Part shown: one piece after another, positions 32,728 through 36,965 of the stretch
How positions within the stretch are numbered: position 1 is the stretch's first letter
Layout of the letters: every line of letters begins with the position of its first letter
DNA from: Nitrospinaceae bacterium
GTDB taxonomy: Bacteria; Nitrospinota; Nitrospinia; Nitrospinales; JACRGP01
Length of the DNA: 36,965 nucleotides
NCBI GenBank assembly: GCA_029261555.1
Contig: JAJDBB010000115.1
Location: 1 to 36,965 of the forward strand
Reading direction: 5' to 3'
Notes under the pieces: generated by a model
What the model was told of the DNA's origin: nothing
Seen by the model: only the letters and a program-made list of their open reading frames with translations
The model's database searches: none
Translations under genes and position numbers: made by a program

Positions 32728-33582
32728 ATGACCGGAAAAATTTTGGCGATATGGTTGGCGGCAAGTCTATTCGTTGCGCCCCTGGCAGTGGCCGAGATGG
32801 AGATCATTCAACTCAGGAGCCGCACCGTTAAAGACGTGTTGCCCGTTTTAAAACCATTGTTGAACGGAGAGGGAGCCTTGTCCGGGATCGACGATCAACT
32901 GATTGTCCGGACGTCGCCCGAAAACCTGGCGATGATCAAGAAAGTTCTCGCGCAAATAGATCGACCCTTGCGCAATTTATTGATCACGGTGAAGCAGGGA
33001 GTGGCGGGGGACAGCTATTCTTCGGAATCGGAAATTAGCGTAACGGGAAAGATAGGGGAAAGGGGCGTCATCGGCGTCAACCCAGGTTCGGCGAGTCGCG
33101 GAGGCGTGGTGGTCGGCGGCTCTTCCGGGGAGATCGAAGGGCGAGGGCGTTTTGTCGAACGGCGCGGTAGCGAAGACAGCTCGCACACACAACAGGTCCG
33201 AACCCTGGACGGACGCGAGGCGACGATCCATATGACCCTGCAGATTCCAATCGTCGTTCCCCGCGTGGATCATTTTGGATTCGGACACAGCCATTCCCAA
33301 AGCGTTTCTTTCCAGAATGTGACGACGGGAATTAGAGTCTTGCCACAGTCTAATGGCGACCGGGTCACGTTGAGCGTTCAACCCCAACTTTCCAGCCTGC
33401 AACCGGGAGGAATTCAGGTCCAGCAAACCTCAACCACGGTGAGCGGCAAGTTGGGCGAATGGATCGAGGTGGGCGGCCTGGCCCAACAAAGCTCCGGAGA
33501 AAATTCCGGGATTCTGCAATGGAGGCAGAGCAGGGGAGCCGAGGATCGAAGTATTTATCTGAAAGTCGAGGCGGTGGATTGA
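32728..33582 (+). CDS. Exported secretin-like protein
   Basis: About 284 residues from the ATG at 32728, which has AAGGA eight bases upstream; the ATG nine bases earlier overlaps that site. A signal peptide (MTGKILAIWLAASLFVAPLA) precedes a short secretin-N-type domain (IIQLRSRTVKDVLPVLKPLL, then LIVRTSPENLAMIKKVLAQI and DRPLRNLLI). The second half (VRTLDGREATIHMTLQIPIV, GIRVLPQSNGDRVTLSVQP, TVSGKLGEWIEVGGL) resembles the beta-rich wall region of secretins, but is too short for a pore. Between them is a glycine/serine-rich stretch. It is probably periplasmic or outer-membrane associated, of unknown role; no type II secretion or pilus genes are nearby. It follows polA closely and may be co-transcribed. 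Confidence 0.75.
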   Translation: MTGKILAIWLAASLFVAPLAVAEMEIIQLRSRTVKDVLPVLKPLLNGEGALSGIDDQLIVRTSPENLAMIKKVLAQIDRPLRNLLITVKQGVAGDSYSSESEISVTGKIGERGVIGVNPGSASRGGVVVGGSSGEIEGRGRFVERRGSEDSSHTQQVRTLDGREATIHMTLQIPIVVPRVDHFGFGHSHSQSVSFQNVTTGIRVLPQSNGDRVTLSVQPQLSSLQPGGIQVQQTSTTVSGKLGEWIEVGGLAQQSSGENSGILQWRQSRGAEDRSIYLKVEAVD

Positions 33583-33665
33583 GTTTTTTTAATTTCCGGT
33601 AAAAATTGGTTTCCTGAAAAAGAGTTTTCCATTACAATGGCGCCAACAGTTCACGGGAGCTTATA

Positions 33666-34181
33666 GTGAAGAAAAGAATTCGTCCGGAATCCCAAACCCG
33701 AAGATTTCAATTTGTTGAACTGACCCGCGCCCGCTTTTCCTCTATTTTAGATACCATTGCAGAGTACGGTTCGCCCTATATCATTTGCGGCGATTACCGT
33801 TTCGATACGCTGGAAGAGTTGGAAGAGGAATACGGCGCCACTCCGGGCAAGATAAAAGTTTTGTCCAACGATCCTTATTTGTTGCTGGAATTCGATAAAT
33901 CCAAGGAAGCATTTTTGCATTGTGAAACCGGCAACAACGGCGAATTGTTGTTTTTAAAACTTGCCGATATTTTAAAAGAAAGCGAACGTTCCTTTCCCCT
34001 GCTCCTGGCGTCGCCCTGGATCCGCAGTTTTATTGTTCTGCTGATTCTTTTCAGCTTTGGGTTCGGCGCCATCTATTCCCCGTATTCCCTCCTGCTTTCG
34101 GCGGTTTTTATCGTGGTGTACACCTTCGGCCAATACAAGTTGGAAGAGGCCAGCCCGCAAATCAACCTGCGTAAAAAGTGA
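33666..34181 (+). CDS. Small protein with C-terminal membrane hairpin, unknown function
   Basis: 171 residues starting with GTG, with GGGAG six bases upstream. The N-terminal 115 residues are soluble and charged (FQFVELTRARFSSILDTIAE, YRFDTLEELEEEYGATPGKI). Two hydrophobic helices follow (about 118-136 and 139-158), then a short hydrophilic end, so both ends should lie in the cytoplasm. I do not recognise the family. It is separated by 83 bp from the secretin-like gene and by about 140 bp from the haem-barrel gene. Confidence 0.7.
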   Translation: MKKRIRPESQTRRFQFVELTRARFSSILDTIAEYGSPYIICGDYRFDTLEELEEEYGATPGKIKVLSNDPYLLLEFDKSKEAFLHCETGNNGELLFLKLADILKESERSFPLLLASPWIRSFIVLLILFSFGFGAIYSPYSLLLSAVFIVVYTFGQYKLEEASPQINLRKK

Positions 34182-34322
34182 TTCTCTTTATCCCTTACCT
34201 AACCTAAACCGTTTTTTGATTGCCGATTCATGGAATAAATCTTGCTAGTTAAGGTCTAACCATAGAGTACTGATTGAGAACTATAATTAATTTCATACTG
34301 ATTATTTTTGGAGGAGGTAATT

Positions 34323-35570
34323 ATGATGGTGGTTTCACGAATTGACCATCGGTTTATTTGGGTTCTGGGTCTGGCTTTTTTAAGCTGGCTGGCGATTTTG
34401 TTTTTAATCGCGCCAGAGGCCGAGGCAGTTTCTCAATTTTCCAGAAAATACAAGGTTGATTGTTCAACCTGTCATAGCGCTTTCCCCCGGCTTAATTTTT
34501 TCGGCGAACAGTTCATGAGAAACGGTTTTCAATGGCCGGGAGAGCCGCCCGACGGCGATACGGAGGGTAAGGAGGAGATTTCCGAGGATTTGGTGATCGA
34601 CCAGGTGGGAAACTGGCTCGGAGCGCGTTTGAATATTGTTCCCATCAAATTCAAAACCAACGATTTGACGCGCAACGGTGAGAAGCAGGATTCGTTTAAT
34701 ATTGGAAACACCGACTGGTTGCAATTTTTTGTCGCCGGTTCAATTTTCAAGGACGTTGCAATTTTCATCGAACAGGAATTTGAAACGGATGGCGCAAAAA
34801 CCAGTTGGTATCATTTGTTCTTCACCAATATCCTGGGATCCAGCACGGCGAATTTACAGGTAGGACGCTTGTCTCCCGTGGACTTTACTTCGTTTTCCGA
34901 CCGGTTGAGGATTTTCCAAAAGTCCGACGTCCTCAATATTAAATCCTCCGGCGGCGCGGGCGAAAACTCCATCAACGTCCGATCCTCCAGGCCGGGACTG
35001 CAGTATTACGGCTATACAGGACCTTTTGTCTGGTTTGCGGGCGCGGATAATGGCAAAGACAACTCCGACGTTGATCGCCAAAAAAACTACTGGGGCGGCG
35101 CCCGTTTGGAAGTTCCCACTACCGCGAAAAGCGATTTCGAGGGAAGTAGCGTGTCCTTCCATTCGTATTTTGGAACGGATACGGCGTCCACGTCTACCGC
35201 GCAAATTGACAACGATTTCGCCCGCTACACAACCGCCGCAACTGTCCGGTACAAGGAGAATCTGGACCTCATGTTCGTCTATCAATTTGCCGAAGACGAC
35301 AACTATGACTTGACGGCGTCTCCAGTAGCCAGGGAATACTCAGGATTCACGGGCATTGCCGCTTATTGGATGAATCCCTGGTACTTCATTCTGCAATACG
35401 ATCAGGTGGATTCCGATGACGTTGCCAGTTTGGAAGTCAACAAGATCAGCCCATCGGTCTGGTATTTCCTGAGAAACAATTTCAAAATCGGGATCCAGGG
35501 GCGGGCGGACGTCAGCGGCGCTCAAGAGAAAAAGCATGAGTTGATCGCAGTCATCAGAACGATGTTCTAA
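34323..35570 (+). CDS. Outer-membrane-barrel-like protein with an N-terminal haem c site
   Basis: 415 residues from the ATG at 34323, which has a strong GGAGGAGGT site just upstream. A long signal sequence (about 10-35) is followed by FSRKYKVDCSTCHSAFPRLN, with CSTCH (47-51) as a single c-type haem site. The remaining 330 residues have alternating aromatic/hydrophobic strands (DWLQFFVAGSIF, DVAIFIEQEFETDG, TANLQVGRLSP, ...LIAVIRTMF) with a terminal phenylalanine, the mark of outer-membrane beta-barrels. The layout suggests a porin-cytochrome-like protein at the cell surface, perhaps for electron transfer. The haem ligand on the distal side is not evident. Confidence 0.75.
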   Translation: MMVVSRIDHRFIWVLGLAFLSWLAILFLIAPEAEAVSQFSRKYKVDCSTCHSAFPRLNFFGEQFMRNGFQWPGEPPDGDTEGKEEISEDLVIDQVGNWLGARLNIVPIKFKTNDLTRNGEKQDSFNIGNTDWLQFFVAGSIFKDVAIFIEQEFETDGAKTSWYHLFFTNILGSSTANLQVGRLSPVDFTSFSDRLRIFQKSDVLNIKSSGGAGENSINVRSSRPGLQYYGYTGPFVWFAGADNGKDNSDVDRQKNYWGGARLEVPTTAKSDFEGSSVSFHSYFGTDTASTSTAQIDNDFARYTTAATVRYKENLDLMFVYQFAEDDNYDLTASPVAREYSGFTGIAAYWMNPWYFILQYDQVDSDDVASLEVNKISPSVWYFLRNNFKIGIQGRADVSGAQEKKHELIAVIRTMF

Positions 35571-35597
35571 CTAATCGAAGCAAGGGAAGGGGTATGA

Positions 35598-35653
35598 GGC
35601 GGGAACCTGGGCGGCTGGATTTAAAAGCTGTCCAGGATTTCCCGCCTTTTTTT
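35598..35653 (+). terminator. Terminator shared by the convergent genes
   Basis: GGCGGGAACCTGG (35598-35610) pairs with CCAGGATTTCCCGCC (35632-35646) with a two-base bulge, and seven Ts follow on the plus strand. The right arm covers the last codons of the minus-strand SHOCT gene. It ends transcription of the haem-barrel gene. Confidence 0.75.
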
Positions 35654-36436
35654 ATTGTATTCATCTTCGTCGATGAATTTCCCATCTTTTAATTCATCGA
35701 GGGTTTTCAACCGCCGCTTGATATCCTCCGTGGAAGAGGATTTCCCAGCTTCCTTGGCTGACGGAGCGGGAACCTTCAATACACGCGACCGCTTGGGCCG
35801 AACATTTCTTAGAACCATCCAGTTGGTGACGTCCTGGGCCAAACCGTTCAAGTCCGTCCGGATATTTTTTTTGTAAACCTGCCCTTCGCGCTCGATCAGC
35901 TTCCAGGATTCCCCCATGACGCTGAAGTCGCCGATTTTTCTTTTTCCTCCGTGCAATCTGGTGAAACGCCAATGCAAACCCTGGGCGGTCAAAAAAGTAT
36001 GACCCTCTGTCCAGGTTCGACCGGAGGGCTTGGCGATTTTAAATGAAACAAGCTGGTTCGGCCCGGCCTGGGAGAATTTTTCCACGATCAAGGGACTCAA
36101 TTGTTGGATGGCGTCGTTGCTGAAAACACGTTTGGTTTTGGACCAGGCGAGGGCTTTTTCCTGGTAGCCGAGGGAAACCATGCTTTTTCTTATTGTGGCA
36201 AGCTCGAAAGAATAGGGCTGCAGGATCTTTAACTGATAATCGATTTTTTCGTCTTTCTGGAAAGAGGCAATTTGGACAATGTAACGAAAATTTTTATCGG
36301 CGGCAGAACCCGCGTAACAATTCTGGATAGAGGAGGGGGCAATGAAAAGCGCTATAGCGATGAAAGCAGAGAAACCCCGGGCGATGGCCTTATAGATCAT
36401 GCGGCGCTCAGGGGTCAGCGGGATTTTACGTGGCAT
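35621..36436 (-). CDS. Exported protein with C-terminal SHOCT-like motif
   Basis: About 271 residues from the ATG at 36436; a TTG three codons earlier and an ATG twelve codons later are alternatives, and no ribosome binding site is clear. A basic N-terminus and hydrophobic stretch (about 18-42, ending near CYA-GS) form a signal peptide. The middle part (RYIVQIASFQKDEKIDYQLK, SFKIAKPSGRTWTEGHTFLT) is not recognised; its start resembles the first strand of SPOR-like domains, weakly. The last 38 residues (DIKRRLKTLDELKDGKFIDE, then EYNKKRREILDSF) are a SHOCT motif, a short helical oligomerisation element. The gene overlaps the end of the triheme cytochrome gene by about 22 bp, so it is translated from the same transcript. 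Confidence 0.75.
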   Translation of the reverse strand: MPRKIPLTPERRMIYKAIARGFSAFIAIALFIAPSSIQNCYAGSAADKNFRYIVQIASFQKDEKIDYQLKILQPYSFELATIRKSMVSLGYQEKALAWSKTKRVFSNDAIQQLSPLIVEKFSQAGPNQLVSFKIAKPSGRTWTEGHTFLTAQGLHWRFTRLHGGKRKIGDFSVMGESWKLIEREGQVYKKNIRTDLNGLAQDVTNWMVLRNVRPKRSRVLKVPAPSAKEAGKSSSTEDIKRRLKTLDELKDGKFIDEDEYNKKRREILDSF

Positions 36437-36759
36437 TTTTTGCAATACCGGCTCACTTTAAAAGCCTGTTTTCCGTCATGACAAGAACCGCAAAACAGTC
36501 CTTTCTTCATTGACTTCATGGTCATGGCGTTGCCCTGATCGGCGGTTCCCTTCTTTTGCTTGAAAATTTTATCGTGGCAATCCGTACATTTATTGCCGAC
36601 CTGTTTATGCGTCTCGTGACTGAAGAGAGCAGGAGGCTTGGCCTTGGTATCCTCATAATAAATATCGCCGCCGTCGCTTTTCGCAAATGCAGAATAAGGA
36701 TGCGCGTGAAAAATTAAAAGCGAAAAAAAAAATCCAAAAATTATCCATTTAAAGTTCAT
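36415..36759 (-). CDS. Periplasmic triheme c-type cytochrome (c7-like)
   Basis: 114 residues with a signal peptide (about 5-26, ending YSAFA). Three CxxCH haem sites are present: CTDCH (58-62), CGSCH (90-94) and CKKCH (106-110). FSHETHKQVGN upstream of the first supplies the likely distal histidines, and KKGLFCGSCHDGKQAF is the phrase typical of small c7-type triheme proteins in dissimilatory metal- and nitrogen-oxidising or -reducing bacteria. It shuttles electrons in the periplasm. Transcribed toward the haem-barrel gene, with the SHOCT gene in between and overlapping it. The partner redox enzymes are not in the window. Confidence 0.92.
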   Translation of the reverse strand: MNFKWIIFGFFFSLLIFHAHPYSAFAKSDGGDIYYEDTKAKPPALFSHETHKQVGNKCTDCHDKIFKQKKGTADQGNAMTMKSMKKGLFCGSCHDGKQAFKVSRYCKKCHVKSR

Positions 36760-36965
36760 TTTAAAGACCTCGAAGCCGCATGTTTTAAATATGAGTTTTG
36801 CTTTACCTCTGTACGTAGGATATCAAATTTCCAGAAAATATTCGAGGAATGGAAATTTGGAGATTGGAGAGGCGACGGATTTTGCCGCCGCTGGTTTGGA
36901 TGATGTTGGAGAACTGGTTTTTGTTCGAAGGCGGAAAAGAAGAGTGGGACCGATTCAAACAATGG
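36760..36965. other. Upstream region of the cytochrome gene, no gene recognised
   Basis: A 68-codon minus-strand frame covers most of it (36756-36962) but its product is of low complexity with many proline, serine and asparagine residues, does not resemble a protein family and would overlap the cytochrome start. I take it as non-coding leader or promoter sequence; no clear -35/-10 pair is visible. Confidence 0.4.

Noticed and set aside
36756-36962. 68-codon minus-strand frame upstream of the triheme cytochrome
   Set aside because: Low-complexity composition, overlap with the cytochrome start and no homology pattern.

Overview
The window looks like a chromosomal segment of a Gram-negative bacterium. 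It carries a Kdo-pathway isomerase (kdsD), an ABC exporter for a surface glycan (Wzm/Wzt), an outer-membrane-barrel-like protein and periplasmic c-type cytochromes. The mix of triheme cytochrome, haem-bearing barrel and NHLP-like protein would fit a Nitrospinota/Nitrospirota/deltaproteobacterium-like lineage, but the sequence alone does not prove this.

Layout. (1) 1-459: start of a C-family DNA polymerase (DnaE-type PHP domain), minus strand, cut by the window edge. (2) About 590-25,550: a large surface-glycan region, visibly more AT-rich than the flanks. It is bracketed by two same-orientation copies of a roughly 70-80 bp terminator-like repeat (586-653 and 25475-25554); the right copy is the tail and terminator of an intact tRNA-Arg(CCG). 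This resembles a genomic island at a tRNA gene, although no integrase is visible. (3) 25,549-33,600: tRNA-Arg, an NHLP-leader-like small protein, alaS, kdsD, polA and a secretin-like protein. (4) 33,600-36,965: a small membrane protein, a CxxCH-containing outer-membrane-barrel-like protein, a SHOCT-type protein and a triheme cytochrome.

Inside the island a long minus-strand series runs from 21263 down to 1099: Gfo/Idh oxidoreductase, SIS isomerase, a decayed hydroxyacid dehydrogenase, IMPase-family phosphatase, Wzm, Wzt with two C-terminal carbohydrate-recognition-type domains, a repeat-FkbM methyltransferase, a DUF115-like protein, a four-part repeat/GT4/DUF115 fusion, a GT4 enzyme, a polytopic membrane protein, a small exported protein and an SBBP-repeat protein. 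A plus-strand series (21490-25313) encodes a CMP-sugar synthetase, a DUF115 protein, a GT4 enzyme and a Sel1-repeat protein. Together they look like a pathway that makes, activates (as a CMP-nonulosonate-like sugar), transfers, methylates and exports a surface glycan.

The most unusual feature is an alpha-type repeat of exactly ten residues. It runs for 52 units without one insertion or deletion in front of an FkbM methyltransferase, and for 24 units in front of the glycosyltransferase/DUF115 fusion. Both arrays begin after a 19-residue N-cap. I do not recognise this repeat as a named family. Its position beside Wzt and a possible capping methyltransferase suggests a scaffold or chain-length ruler, which is inference. 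A second shared piece, a C-terminal or linker module with a GW[VA]L...RPD(I/V)F...YP...SGF pattern, occurs in three different proteins of the same cluster.
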